From: Candidatus Poseidoniaceae archaeon
Lineage (GTDB): Archaea; Thermoplasmatota; Poseidoniia; Poseidoniales; Poseidoniaceae
Direction: 5' to 3'
Assembly: GCA_029250345.1 (NCBI GenBank)
Contig: JAQXFL010000033.1
Span: 1 to 37,159, forward strand
DNA: 37,159 nt
This document shows, in pieces, positions 27,089-35,824 of this stretch. A model generated the notes under the pieces. That model ran no database searches and was not told the DNA's origin. It saw only the letters and a program-made list of their open reading frames with translations. The position numbers were made by a program, and so were the translations under genes. Each line of letters begins with the position of its first letter. The stretch's first letter is position 1.

Positions 27089-28042
27089 TCAATTCTCTCG
27101 CAAAGCCAATATTTTGCGGTCGAGTGATGAAATCGCCACGTCTGCTGGTTCAGTCCCATGCCGACATGTACCTTGCCACACTTCAACAAAAATGTCCCGG
27201 TGGGAAAGCGTATGTTCTACAACACCGATGAAATCCATTCCGGAGACATCGAGATTCTCGTCCATCGGCGGCCCCCACATTCCAGCAAGAATTCCCTCGT
27301 TGCCTCGTTGAATCAACTCTGGCAAGCCATTGGCATCAAAACGAAGGGCGCATTTGAGGTCAAGCCGTTTTCGTTTGACTTTCTTTGGTTGTGGGTAGAG
27401 AAGTGGTTCGTCAATACCGGTGCATGATGAGGAAACTGGGCATTGCTCACACTGCGGTCGTTTCGGCGTACAAACGGTCGCACCGAGTTCCATTAAGGCT
27501 TGATTCCAATCCCCTGCATCGTCCTTGTAGAGAACGGTATTCGCCCAGACTTCAACTTCTTTCATGGTAGGCTCAACATGTTTCGACTGGCGAGCCATCA
27601 CTCGCCGAATGTTACCGTCAACGCATGCGACAGACTCTCCATGAGCAATACTGGCAACTGCTGCGGCCGTATATGGGCCAACGCCAGGCAATGTCAGTAA
27701 TTCAGCCGCAGTCTTGGGTAGGCTGCCGCCAAATCCCCCATCCACTACAGGTAGACATACCCGCACTGAAAGAGCGTGCAGTCGGCGTGCTCGACTGTAA
27801 TAACCTGCTCCTTGCCAAAGGTGGAGCACTGCATCGACATCGGCATCCGCCATGGACTGAGGAGTTGGAAATCGTCCGACAAGTTTCTCCCAGTAGTGTA
27901 TGCCTCGGCTCACTTGAGTTTGCTGGAGAAGAATTTCCGAGAGGAGAATCTTCCATGAATCGTTGGTGTGCCTCCAAGGCAGGTCCCTTTTCGATTCAGC
28001 ATACCAAGCAAGAAGAGCGCTCTGTGACAGGCGTTCACTCAC
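27089..28042 (-). CDS. mutY: A/G-specific adenine glycosylase
   Basis: MutY removes adenine mispaired with 8-oxoguanine. The 317-residue product shows catalytic Glu in LLSEILLQQTQV, the helix-hairpin-helix LPGVGPYTAAAVASIA, catalytic Asp in VACVDGNIRRV, and the 4Fe-4S ligand pattern C-x6-C-x2-C-x5-C in CTPKRPQCEQCPVSSSC. The C-terminal NUDIX-like 8-oxoG reader domain is present but short (GMWGPPM...VVEHTLSHRDIFVEV). ATG 28042 gives the usual N-terminus just before LLAWYAESKRDLPWR. It follows the Fe-S reductase gene by 19 nt on the same strand and converges on the Frag1-like gene with a 17-nt gap. An oxidative-damage enzyme beside an aerobic electron-transport gene is plausible but may be chance. 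Confidence 0.94.
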   Translation of the reverse strand: MSERLSQSALLAWYAESKRDLPWRHTNDSWKILLSEILLQQTQVSRGIHYWEKLVGRFPTPQSMADADVDAVLHLWQGAGYYSRARRLHALSVRVCLPVVDGGFGGSLPKTAAELLTLPGVGPYTAAAVASIAHGESVACVDGNIRRVMARQSKHVEPTMKEVEVWANTVLYKDDAGDWNQALMELGATVCTPKRPQCEQCPVSSSCTGIDEPLLYPQPKKVKRKRLDLKCALRFDANGLPELIQRGNEGILAGMWGPPMDENLDVSGMDFIGVVEHTLSHRDIFVEVWQGTCRHGTEPADVAISSLDRKILALREN

Positions 28043-28061
28043 TGTGCCACCTCAATGGTGC

Positions 28062-30101
28062 TCAAGCCTCAGCCGTTTCGGCCTTTTTGGCTTCAATTGC
28101 TGCGTCGTTGGCTTTAATTTGCTCCCAAACAATTTCTGCAATATCTTTGACTTCCATTTCAGAGCCGATGGCACTGAGACCATCTGTGACCATGGTCGAA
28201 CAGAATGGACAACCGACTGCAACGGTTTCAGCGCCCGTCTGTGCCAGTTCCTTTGAGCGAATGATATTGACTCGGTCATGGTCGTCATCAACGTGTTCTT
28301 CCATCCACATTTGAGCGCCACCTGCGCCACAACAGAACGAATCCTTGCCGTGCCGTTCAGCTTCAACTGCAACGCCTCCAATTGCATCACGAGGCGCATC
28401 GAGTTCACCGCCAATTCGGCCAAGATAGCACGGATCGTGATAGGTGACTGAGCCATCGTGTTTTGGCTGAGGTAACTTCCCTTCCTTTTGCAAATGGTTG
28501 ATGAGTTGAGAGTGGTGCATAACTTCGATGTCTTCACCGCCGTAGTCTTTGTATTCTTTCCCAAGAGTATGGAAACAGTGTGGGCAAGATGCAACAATCT
28601 TCTTGACTCCGATTTCTTCGAATGTCTCAAGGTTGGTTTCAGCCAGCATCTGGAAGAGATATTCGTTTCCAGCACGGCGTGCGGCATCACCGCTGCAACC
28701 TTCCTGCATTCCGAGAATACCGACATCCAATCCTGCTTCTTTCATCACACTGATGGTGTCTCTGGCCACCTTTTTGTTGCGTTCGTCGAACGAAGCTGCG
28801 CATCCTGCGAAGTAGATGTATTCAGCAGGTTCTGCAACTTTGACGTCTAAATCAGCAGCCCAATCGCCACGCTCGTGAGCAGGCAGACCGTACGGGTTCG
28901 AGTCGGACTCCAAGTTCTCGATGGTCGCCATGAGTGGCATGACGGTATCCTCTACGGATTCATCAAACTCCATTCGCTCCATCATCAAGTGACGGCGGGC
29001 ATCGGTCAATTTGGGAACATGGTCGATGTAAATTGGACAGGCTTCGACGCATGCATGACAAGTTGTGCACGCCCAAATCGCGTCTTCACCGAACCGTGCA
29101 ATAATGTCCTGTTCAGGTGTTTCACCGGCGAGAAGCGTCGTGGAATTGTCGTTGGCATAGTGCCGCACATCGTGAATGATTTGCATTGGATTGAGTGCTT
29201 TGCCGGAAGCATACGCAGGGCAGACATCTTGACAGCGAGCACATGATGTGCAAGCCCAACCATCAATCAGATTGCGCCAGGTCAAGTCAGTGTAGTTGAC
29301 CGTACCAAAGGATTCGATGTCGAGTTCTTCAAGCGAAACCGCCTTGCCGTCCTCGCCTCGTGCGAGAGGCTCCATCGTGCCCATTGGACGCATGTCATGG
29401 AAGAAGACATTCGGGAACGCCATGACCAAGTGCATGTGTTTTGACAGTGGGATCAAGAACAAAAACGTCGAGATAGCAAGCATGTGCATCCAGTAAGCAC
29501 CTACAACAAGGGATGTCGTTGGCCCAATTGTCGAAGCAACCCAGTAGCCGATTGGTTCCCATGTCGAAGAAACCGTAGATTCGCCTGCTTCGACGAAGAA
29601 CGATGTAACCGTGATGGTCATGATGAGCAACAGGATGGCGTTTCCTTCAAGTTGCGACTTTCCTTTGAGCTTCTCCGGAGTGAAAGCAACACGGCGAGTT
29701 AACGCGGCGACGCAACCTACCAATGCAATGGTGTATCCCGTCTCAACGATAAGATTCCACGGACCTCGAACGAGATCGGGGAGAACATTGTGAGAAAACC
29801 AGTTTGCAGTAGCAAGGTCAAACATATCAGTTGAAAGCATGAGAAAGCCCCAGAACATGAGGACGTGAATACCGCCAGCAATGCGGTCCTTGAGGACTTT
29901 CTTTTGACCGAGCCATCCCGTGATGACTTCCATAATACGTGCCCCCCAGTTGTCAAAGCGGTTGTCTGGAGCCCCTTTCAAAACCAAACGTGTAGCCTTG
30001 ACGACTTGATACAGGAAGAAACCTCCCGAAATACCTCCGAGAAGCAAAAGAAGTATCCATCCAGAAACTGGGCCATAACTCATTGTCAACGGATGTTCCA
30101 T
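28062..30101 (-). CDS. Membrane Fe-S oxidoreductase, FadF/HdrD-like (ETF:quinone reductase-type)
   Basis: The 679-residue product has an N-terminal membrane part of about five helices related to nitrate-reductase gamma/HdrE (residues ~10-240). Two 4Fe-4S motifs follow, CTSCARCQDVCP near residue 280 and CTTCHACVEACP near 345. Two CCG domains complete it: the first with FAGCAASFDE and later SCPHCFHTLG, the second with YHDPCYLGR and SFCCGAGGAQMW. This single-chain arrangement is that of FadF-type proteins, proposed to pass electrons from an electron-transfer flavoprotein to the membrane quinone pool during fatty-acid or amino-acid oxidation. No methanogen partner genes are nearby, so heterodisulfide reduction is unlikely. 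ATG 30101 is used; ATG 30083 (MSYGPVSG) is also possible. No ETF genes lie in the window. Confidence 0.85.
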   Translation of the reverse strand: MEHPLTMSYGPVSGWILLLLLGGISGGFFLYQVVKATRLVLKGAPDNRFDNWGARIMEVITGWLGQKKVLKDRIAGGIHVLMFWGFLMLSTDMFDLATANWFSHNVLPDLVRGPWNLIVETGYTIALVGCVAALTRRVAFTPEKLKGKSQLEGNAILLLIMTITVTSFFVEAGESTVSSTWEPIGYWVASTIGPTTSLVVGAYWMHMLAISTFLFLIPLSKHMHLVMAFPNVFFHDMRPMGTMEPLARGEDGKAVSLEELDIESFGTVNYTDLTWRNLIDGWACTSCARCQDVCPAYASGKALNPMQIIHDVRHYANDNSTTLLAGETPEQDIIARFGEDAIWACTTCHACVEACPIYIDHVPKLTDARRHLMMERMEFDESVEDTVMPLMATIENLESDSNPYGLPAHERGDWAADLDVKVAEPAEYIYFAGCAASFDERNKKVARDTISVMKEAGLDVGILGMQEGCSGDAARRAGNEYLFQMLAETNLETFEEIGVKKIVASCPHCFHTLGKEYKDYGGEDIEVMHHSQLINHLQKEGKLPQPKHDGSVTYHDPCYLGRIGGELDAPRDAIGGVAVEAERHGKDSFCCGAGGAQMWMEEHVDDDHDRVNIIRSKELAQTGAETVAVGCPFCSTMVTDGLSAIGSEMEVKDIAEIVWEQIKANDAAIEAKKAETAEA

Positions 30102-30245
30102 GGTAACTCATCTCAAGGGAGGATTCCCGCAGGTAATGGCAGACGCGCTCATCCCTTCAATGCACCGATAATTCTCGTTCAATGGCAGTGAATGAAGAAC
30201 AAGGGATATGAAGCGAAGGTGCCTCGTGAACACCGAGGGGACACC

Positions 30246-31430
30246 ATGGGTCGAGTTACAGCAAGCGCACCGGGAAAATGTATCCTGTTCGGCGAACATG
30301 CAGTGGTGTACGGCGAGCCTGCGGTTGCGGTGGCAATCGAGCAACGCATTTCTGTTACGCTCGAATCCGTTCAAACCGGTGAAACACCGTGGAAAATTGA
30401 TGGAATGCATTTTGATTCGAGAAAACACCCCCATGTTCAAGCGCTGCGCAATCGCCTCTGGCAAACCTCCCAAGGCGCACCAGGCATCACCATCCAAGTC
30501 AATGGGGACATCCCTCCAGCATCCGGGCTCGGCTCATCAGCCGCGCTTTCAGTTGCCGCGAGTGCAGCATTACGATGCGCTCGTGGTCGCTGGTACACAT
30601 CGGTTGATGACTTGCAAAACCCAGCGACATGGGCTGAAGGATATGCGAGTTCAATTGAAAACCTCGATGTTTACACTCCGGAAAATCGAGAACTTTCATC
30701 GCAACAGTCCAAGTCATCAATGGAGCATTATGTTCACGGCAAAGAAGTCGCATCACTCGATGAATGCGCACTTCTCGCTCACGCTGTTGAAGCGGTGGCT
30801 CAAGCAGGAAGGGCTTCGCCAATGGATGCTTCAACGTGTGCTCATGGTGGCGTCGTGCTGCTCAGCGATGCCATGGAGAAGGATGTCGAATACCTGTACA
30901 CGCGCCGCCTAAAGATGGAGGATGGAGAACGAACATGGCATCTTCACTCGGTTCACATGCCAAACACGACCGAAGACCTGTATCTGGTGATCGGAAACAC
31001 AGGCGTTTACGCTCCAACATCAAACCAAGTGGCAAAGGTCGCTGCAGCCATCGCAGCAAAACCTGAGCGAATTAGAGAAATTCAAACCATTGGAGTGATT
31101 GCACGGCGAGGCATTCAAGCGCTCAAAGAGGGTGACTTTGAAGCGGTCGGAAGAGCGATGTCGGAGAATCAGATTATGCTACAGGGCCTTGGCGTGTCGT
31201 GTCCCGAACTCGAATCACTCATTCGGGCGGCGGCGCCCACCTCTCTCGGTGCTAAACTCACCGGAGCCGGTGGTGGAGGGTGCATGGTTGCACTCACACG
31301 GCACCCAAAACAAACCAGTGAAGCGATTGAATTGGCTGGAGGTCGAACACTGATTTCCAAGTTCGGTAACGCTGGCTTAACGGTTGACGAATGCGAAAAT
31401 ATGCCTCTTTGGTCGACTGGTCGAGAATAA
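30246..31430 (+). CDS. mvk: Mevalonate kinase
   Basis: The enzyme phosphorylates mevalonate, an early step towards the isoprenoid chains of archaeal lipids. The 394-residue product is a GHMP kinase: N-terminal SAPGKCILFGEHAVVYGEPA, ATP-binding PPASGLGSSAALSVAAS near residue 90, and the C-terminal motif KLTGAGGGGCMVAL. The substrate-region Asp loop is present (ASPMDASTCAHGGVV). I chose ATG 30246 (MGRVTASAPGK), preceded by CGAGGGGA at a possible ribosome-binding distance; ATG 30192 would add 18 atypical residues. A ~50-residue segment between motifs (TPENRELSSQQSK) is less conserved. The gene is divergent from the Fe-S reductase and lies 83 nt before tbp, which has its own promoter. Confidence 0.92.
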   Translation: MGRVTASAPGKCILFGEHAVVYGEPAVAVAIEQRISVTLESVQTGETPWKIDGMHFDSRKHPHVQALRNRLWQTSQGAPGITIQVNGDIPPASGLGSSAALSVAASAALRCARGRWYTSVDDLQNPATWAEGYASSIENLDVYTPENRELSSQQSKSSMEHYVHGKEVASLDECALLAHAVEAVAQAGRASPMDASTCAHGGVVLLSDAMEKDVEYLYTRRLKMEDGERTWHLHSVHMPNTTEDLYLVIGNTGVYAPTSNQVAKVAAAIAAKPERIREIQTIGVIARRGIQALKEGDFEAVGRAMSENQIMLQGLGVSCPELESLIRAAAPTSLGAKLTGAGGGGCMVALTRHPKQTSEAIELAGGRTLISKFGNAGLTVDECENMPLWSTGRE

Positions 31431-31482
31431 CCGTCGCAGTGCGCTCTTTTTGCTGCTGGAATGCGGTAAGGTGCCTGCCTTC

Positions 31483-31492
31483 TTTTTATATA
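31483..31492 (+). promoter_or_regulatory. TATA box of the tbp gene
   Basis: TTTTTATATA lies 22-31 nt upstream of the tbp ATG at 31514 in an otherwise GC-balanced gap. Archaeal TATA boxes sit about 26 nt before the transcription start, so transcription should begin at or next to the ATG, giving a leaderless mRNA. A second AT-rich run (TTATATATGGG) follows at 31497-31507. It could be a binding site through which TBP affects its own promoter, but that is speculation. Confidence 0.7.
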
Positions 31493-31513
31493 GTCGTTAT
31501 ATATGGGCCTATC

Positions 31514-32128
31514 ATGACAACCGATGAAGAACGTCTAACTGTAGTGAATGTAGTAGCGAGCACCCGTGTCGCTGAAGAACTCGATTTGCCGGATATTGCT
31601 ATCCAGCTCAACTGTGAATACGAACCTGAGCAATTCCCTGGTGTCGTTTACCGAGTGACCGATCCAAAACTTGCTATCCTCATGTTCCGTTCCGGCCGTG
31701 CAGTTTGTACCGGTGGTAAAGACGAAGCAAACATCGAAACTGGAATCGAGAGAATGATTGCAGACCTTCGTGATGCTGGAATTGAAACTTGGGACTTGGA
31801 CCAAGTCGAAATTGAAGTTCAAAACATGGTTGCAACGTACGCACTCCACTACCCAGAAGACTACGATGGGAACGACAAATTTACCAACGAACCACTCGCT
31901 GGTGTCCCTCGTAAACTCAACCTCAACAACCTCACCTTCCACTTGCCCTTCGACAAGGTCGAGTACGAACCAGAACAATTCCCAGGCTTGATTTACCGAC
32001 TTGACTATCCGAAGGTTGTTTGCTTGATTTTCGGCAGCGGAAAAATGGTCATCACCGGCGCACGTCACAAGGACGAAATCCTCGAAGCCGTCGAAATTAT
32101 CAAGGACGAATTGGCCGATCTTCTCTGA
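31514..32128 (+). CDS. tbp: TATA-binding protein (TBP) with insertion in second repeat
   Basis: This is the general archaeal transcription factor that bends promoter DNA and recruits TFB. The 204-residue product shows the two-fold TBP repeat: YEPEQFPGVVYRV / LMFRSGRAVCTGGK and YEPEQFPGLIYRL / LIFGSGKMVITGAR. The four DNA-intercalating phenylalanines are all present (F41, F58, F156, F173). Archaeal TBPs are usually about 180-190 residues. The excess is explained by ~23 extra residues (roughly 110-131, rich in D, N, Y and P) between the first strand and first helix of the second repeat, absent from the first repeat. ATG 31514 is chosen because it gives the usual short N-terminus and fits the TATA box; the frame is open further upstream into mvk. 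Confidence 0.96.
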   Translation: MTTDEERLTVVNVVASTRVAEELDLPDIAIQLNCEYEPEQFPGVVYRVTDPKLAILMFRSGRAVCTGGKDEANIETGIERMIADLRDAGIETWDLDQVEIEVQNMVATYALHYPEDYDGNDKFTNEPLAGVPRKLNLNNLTFHLPFDKVEYEPEQFPGLIYRLDYPKVVCLIFGSGKMVITGARHKDEILEAVEIIKDELADLL

Positions 32129-32183
32129 GTTCGCCTAAGAGTTTGAGAGAAGTCTTGATGTTCTATTGCGACTGTGGCCCGAC

Positions 32184-35100
32184 ATGGGCACACGGTCGCT
32201 CCGCTTGGCATCTCCTTTGATGCTCGTGGCACTGCTGTGCTTAGCAACAACTCAACCAATGCTTTCACAACCGTTGTTGGACGAGAACGGTTCACCGAAG
32301 TTTTCCTCTGAAAACCCAGGAGTAAGTGATGTGCCAACATGGAAAGTTGGTGACAAATGGATCTACTCGGGAACCTTTGACCCAACAAAATTGGTCACCG
32401 ATTCTGGAGTTCAAGCAACTGTAGGCGAGATTTACGGCGATACTACAGTACAAGTGATGGCCATCACTGAACGGTCTGTCGACAACATGTCTGTCTTGGC
32501 GTATACCCTACAGACTTCGGCGAACTATGACAAATCAGGAGTATCGCTTGAGGGATACAATGGAAACGTGTTCATTACCTTCAAGCAAACTGAATACCTC
32601 AGAGTGAGCGATCTTTCATCAATGCGCAGTGATTTGGAATTGTATATTCGGTTCGTCCCTTACGGGCTTTCGAGCCTCGCCCAAGTTCTTGGCGATATCA
32701 CCATCACGAACACGTACACTCCGGTAAACGAAGTCTATGATTTCCCCATTCGGGCGAATGAACAATGGACGACAACCACAACTGCATCAACCGCTTGGTC
32801 CGGTTCAAGCGACTACATTACACCGTTCCCAGTCCCGACAACCGGAACCAACAGTACCACTTGGGAAGTCACCGATACAGGAAGACCGCGTAACGACTAC
32901 GGACAAACCATCGGCTATGGCGGATGCAACGCTTCCTACGAACTGACTTCAGTGAACAGCAATGGCGAGGCAAGTGGTTACCGTTGGTATTGCCCTGAAG
33001 CGAGGAACTTTGCTTGGCTACACACTGAAGACGATATTGGCTTGGTTATTGATTTCCGTCTCAAACAATATATTCCGCTTGATTCCACTGGAGTCGACCA
33101 GTACACCAATCCCGGAACTCGCGATGAATGCTTGATGGTCGAATTGGAAAGCGAAATCACCGCACTCAATACTCCAGTCGGCGTTTGGGTCAATGCATCT
33201 GCAAGCTGCTTTTCAACGACGAGCGGGATACCTGTTGAGGTCCATCATGAAGCTTCAGGAATTGTACAACTCGCAACTACCGAAAGCAATGGAAGTGCTT
33301 TTTTCGACATTGACATGGGCGATGAAAAAGATGCTTCGGAATCGGCATTTGATTGGGCAAGTCACGGCATCGTCGCAAGGATTCAACCAAGTGCTGCATC
33401 CTCGTTTGGTACATCTGTGGGTTCGACCACAATCACACTTGATGAATACTTGATAGGGCTCGATTTGATTGCGAGCGAGGATTTTGGTAAAGTTCTTCGA
33501 AATCGAAGTGGAGTACGCACTGAATTGAATTCCCTTTCAGGTTGGAATGTATTGCCTGGTGATGAATTGCTTATCGAAGTCGCTGTCCAAAACAGAGGAC
33601 TTTCCTCCAGCACTCCGACGACCATGTCCATAACCCATCCAGACGGGCAGACCTCATCTCACCCTCTTCCTTCACTGGCAACCTATGAGGCTCACAAAGT
33701 GAACTTCACTTGGACTGTCCCGAGCGAGCAAGCGATTGGAATTGTTCCAGTTTCTTGGCAAGCAGACCCGAGTGGTATCAACAGTGCAGATGCGAACTCG
33801 ACCAATAATCAAGCACTCATCTCCATGTTTGTTGGCCGACTGCCAACACCAGTGTTCACCGACCCAATCGCAATGACATTGGAGGAACTGCAACTCACCG
33901 CCGGTGAAAGTTTTGACGAGGACGGAGGTGTTGTGTTCTGCGAATTCAAGATCCCCTACGACGATGGTTCAAAGAACTGGGCATGGGAAACAGTCCCTTC
34001 CGCCTCTTGTGCTGTCAATTGGACATGGACTGACGATGGCAATTATCCAGTTGAAATCACGGTTATTGACGAAGAAAAAGATGAACAAACTGCAGTCATG
34101 AATGTCATCATCGCCAACAGGAATCCAGAAATTCAAATCCTCAGTTCAAGAACCGAGGTGAAAGTAGAACACCCAATTACTCTCTACGCCTTTGCCAACG
34201 ATTCCGATTCGGAAGATGTGTGGCCTGGAGCCGTCGATGTCTACTGGCCAGATACCCTTTGCGATGAAGGATATTACACTCGAGTGTGTACCACGACTGC
34301 TCCGACTGAAGGCTTGCATACTTTTACTGCCGTAGCCACAGATGATGACTACGCAATAACACCTGCCACTATTGAAATCCAATTCTCAAACATAGCGCCT
34401 CACGGAACTTCCATTGCATTGCAGAAAAACAACCAATTCCTCGAAAGTGATGAACAGCAAATCTGGCACTTAGATGAAGATGAAACCATTGTCGTCAAGG
34501 GGCAAGCACTCGATTCAGTTGATGATTTGGAATCTCTGACGCATACATGGTGGCCGGATGGTGAGCAACCGTCATTGATGTATACGTTCAACGGACGAAC
34601 CTCGACCTTCCCCATGCAATGGAACACTGCTGGACTTCACACCATTCGTTTGGAAGTTCGTGACAACGACGGAGAGGCCAGTACGATTGAGGAACGCTGG
34701 ATTAACATTCGAAATGTCCCCCCAGTGATTCAACCGTTGGTCTCCTTGCTCCCAATTGCTGAAGGGCAATCGGTAACGATTGAAGGCAACTCAACCGATA
34801 CCGCAAGCGACATTGATTCTCTTGTCAAATGTTGGGACATCGACCCAGGTATCGACAGCGATGACATCGGAGGTGCTGACGATGATTGCGACATTACGGG
34901 AGATATTCTCACCTATGCATGGAACAGAAGCGGCTCGCATACCATCATCTATCACGTCACAGATGATGACGGGGCACAATCCAGCGAAGTACTTGTCATC
35001 GAAGTGTTGAACATGCCTCCAATCGTGAGATTGCAAAACACCGAATGCGTCGCTTATAGGGAATGCTACCTGAGTGCTGATCGAACCATCGACTCACTGA

Positions 35101-35765
35101 ATGACCTTCCTGGCCTTACCATTGTATGGGATTTGGACATCACTGTCGACAGCAACGGTGACGGTATCAAAGATAACGATGCAGATTTAATCGGCTCTTC
35201 AGTGACCCATACCTTCCGAGATTCGGGTACTGTTCGAGTGAAAGCCATGGCGTGGGATGAAAATCCGGAACGTCCAGGGCAATCGACCATGTCCATCGTT
35301 GTTGCACCACCTGAACGTACATCAATCGAAGAGGTGAGTGCGGCATTCATCGGTGAAGACGCGAATCCTCTTGCGCAAATTGGATTATTGCTTTCAGCAC
35401 TGTTTGTCTTGGCACTCTTGACACGTCGACGGAAGAAGAATTCGTCGGATGACCCATGGCAAAATGCAGAACTCGCTGGTGAAGACCCTGACGAACGTGA
35501 ATTTGAAACTCAGGCACTTCTCGACCAAGTGCAATCTCGACGCCCAGCAACCCCGCCTTCAACTCAAATGTTTTCAACTGGAGAAGAGATTGTTCAAATC
35601 AACGACCCAATACCAACACTTCCTGCAACAGAAGAACCGGCCACTTTACCGCTCATTGAACAAGGCCCAGCAATTCCAGAAGACGGGATTCCTGAAGGAT
35701 GGACTGCGGAACAATGGTCGCATTATGGGCAACAATATCTCGATGCTCAAGCATCTCACCCTTGA
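32184..35765 (+). CDS. Secreted, membrane-anchored surface protein with CARDB and PKD-like domains
   Basis: The 1193-residue product starts with a signal peptide (LRLASPLMLVALLCLATTQPML). ATG 32184 is used; ATG 32220 and a TTG at 32166 are alternatives. The N-terminal ~350 residues (VPTWKVGDKWIYSG...GYRWYCPEAR) form a domain shared with the next gene. A CARDB-like domain follows (IEVAVQNRGLSSSTPTT), then several PKD/Ig-like modules (GESFDEDGGVVFCEFKI, WTWTDDGNYPVEITVID, TYAWNRSGSHTIIYHVTDDDG). One transmembrane helix near residue 1063 (AQIGLLLSALFVLALL) is followed by TRRRKK, a Pro-rich cytoplasmic tail and the terminal motif GWTAEQWSHYGQQYL. It is likely an adhesin or binding protein facing outward. 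It follows tbp by 55 nt. Confidence 0.85.
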   Translation: MGTRSLRLASPLMLVALLCLATTQPMLSQPLLDENGSPKFSSENPGVSDVPTWKVGDKWIYSGTFDPTKLVTDSGVQATVGEIYGDTTVQVMAITERSVDNMSVLAYTLQTSANYDKSGVSLEGYNGNVFITFKQTEYLRVSDLSSMRSDLELYIRFVPYGLSSLAQVLGDITITNTYTPVNEVYDFPIRANEQWTTTTTASTAWSGSSDYITPFPVPTTGTNSTTWEVTDTGRPRNDYGQTIGYGGCNASYELTSVNSNGEASGYRWYCPEARNFAWLHTEDDIGLVIDFRLKQYIPLDSTGVDQYTNPGTRDECLMVELESEITALNTPVGVWVNASASCFSTTSGIPVEVHHEASGIVQLATTESNGSAFFDIDMGDEKDASESAFDWASHGIVARIQPSAASSFGTSVGSTTITLDEYLIGLDLIASEDFGKVLRNRSGVRTELNSLSGWNVLPGDELLIEVAVQNRGLSSSTPTTMSITHPDGQTSSHPLPSLATYEAHKVNFTWTVPSEQAIGIVPVSWQADPSGINSADANSTNNQALISMFVGRLPTPVFTDPIAMTLEELQLTAGESFDEDGGVVFCEFKIPYDDGSKNWAWETVPSASCAVNWTWTDDGNYPVEITVIDEEKDEQTAVMNVIIANRNPEIQILSSRTEVKVEHPITLYAFANDSDSEDVWPGAVDVYWPDTLCDEGYYTRVCTTTAPTEGLHTFTAVATDDDYAITPATIEIQFSNIAPHGTSIALQKNNQFLESDEQQIWHLDEDETIVVKGQALDSVDDLESLTHTWWPDGEQPSLMYTFNGRTSTFPMQWNTAGLHTIRLEVRDNDGEASTIEERWINIRNVPPVIQPLVSLLPIAEGQSVTIEGNSTDTASDIDSLVKCWDIDPGIDSDDIGGADDDCDITGDILTYAWNRSGSHTIIYHVTDDDGAQSSEVLVIEVLNMPPIVRLQNTECVAYRECYLSADRTIDSLNDLPGLTIVWDLDITVDSNGDGIKDNDADLIGSSVTHTFRDSGTVRVKAMAWDENPERPGQSTMSIVVAPPERTSIEEVSAAFIGEDANPLAQIGLLLSALFVLALLTRRRKKNSSDDPWQNAELAGEDPDEREFETQALLDQVQSRRPATPPSTQMFSTGEEIVQINDPIPTLPATEEPATLPLIEQGPAIPEDGIPEGWTAEQWSHYGQQYLDAQASHP

Positions 35766-35767
35766 GT

Positions 35768-35782
35768 CGTCCCTACGGGACG
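35768..35782 (+). terminator. Small perfect hairpin after the surface-protein stop
   Basis: CGTCCC-TAC-GGGACG forms a 6-bp stem with a 3-nt loop starting 2 nt after the TGA of the preceding gene. There is no T-run after it, so it is not a typical archaeal terminator. It may instead be an mRNA 3'-end or processing element between the two tandem paralogues, or a chance palindrome. Confidence 0.25.
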
Positions 35783-35824
35783 GAGAATCAAGCCTCTCAA
35801 GTAGGAGAACGCTTTCGGAGTACT

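Noticed and set aside
27625..28314. 229-codon plus-strand frame
   Set aside because: It overlaps mutY and the end of the Fe-S reductase in antisense; both genes have intact motifs, so this is a shadow.
28052..28726. 224-codon minus-strand frame
   Set aside because: It is an alternative frame of the Fe-S reductase gene with basic, low-information sequence.
30102..30245. Longest intergenic gap, considered for a small RNA or riboswitch
   Set aside because: Only a 4-bp stem (GGGA...TCCC) and no conserved-looking structure or TATA box at the right spacing could be seen.
30208..30912. 234-codon plus-strand frame
   Set aside because: It lies in a different frame of mevalonate kinase, which carries all GHMP motifs.
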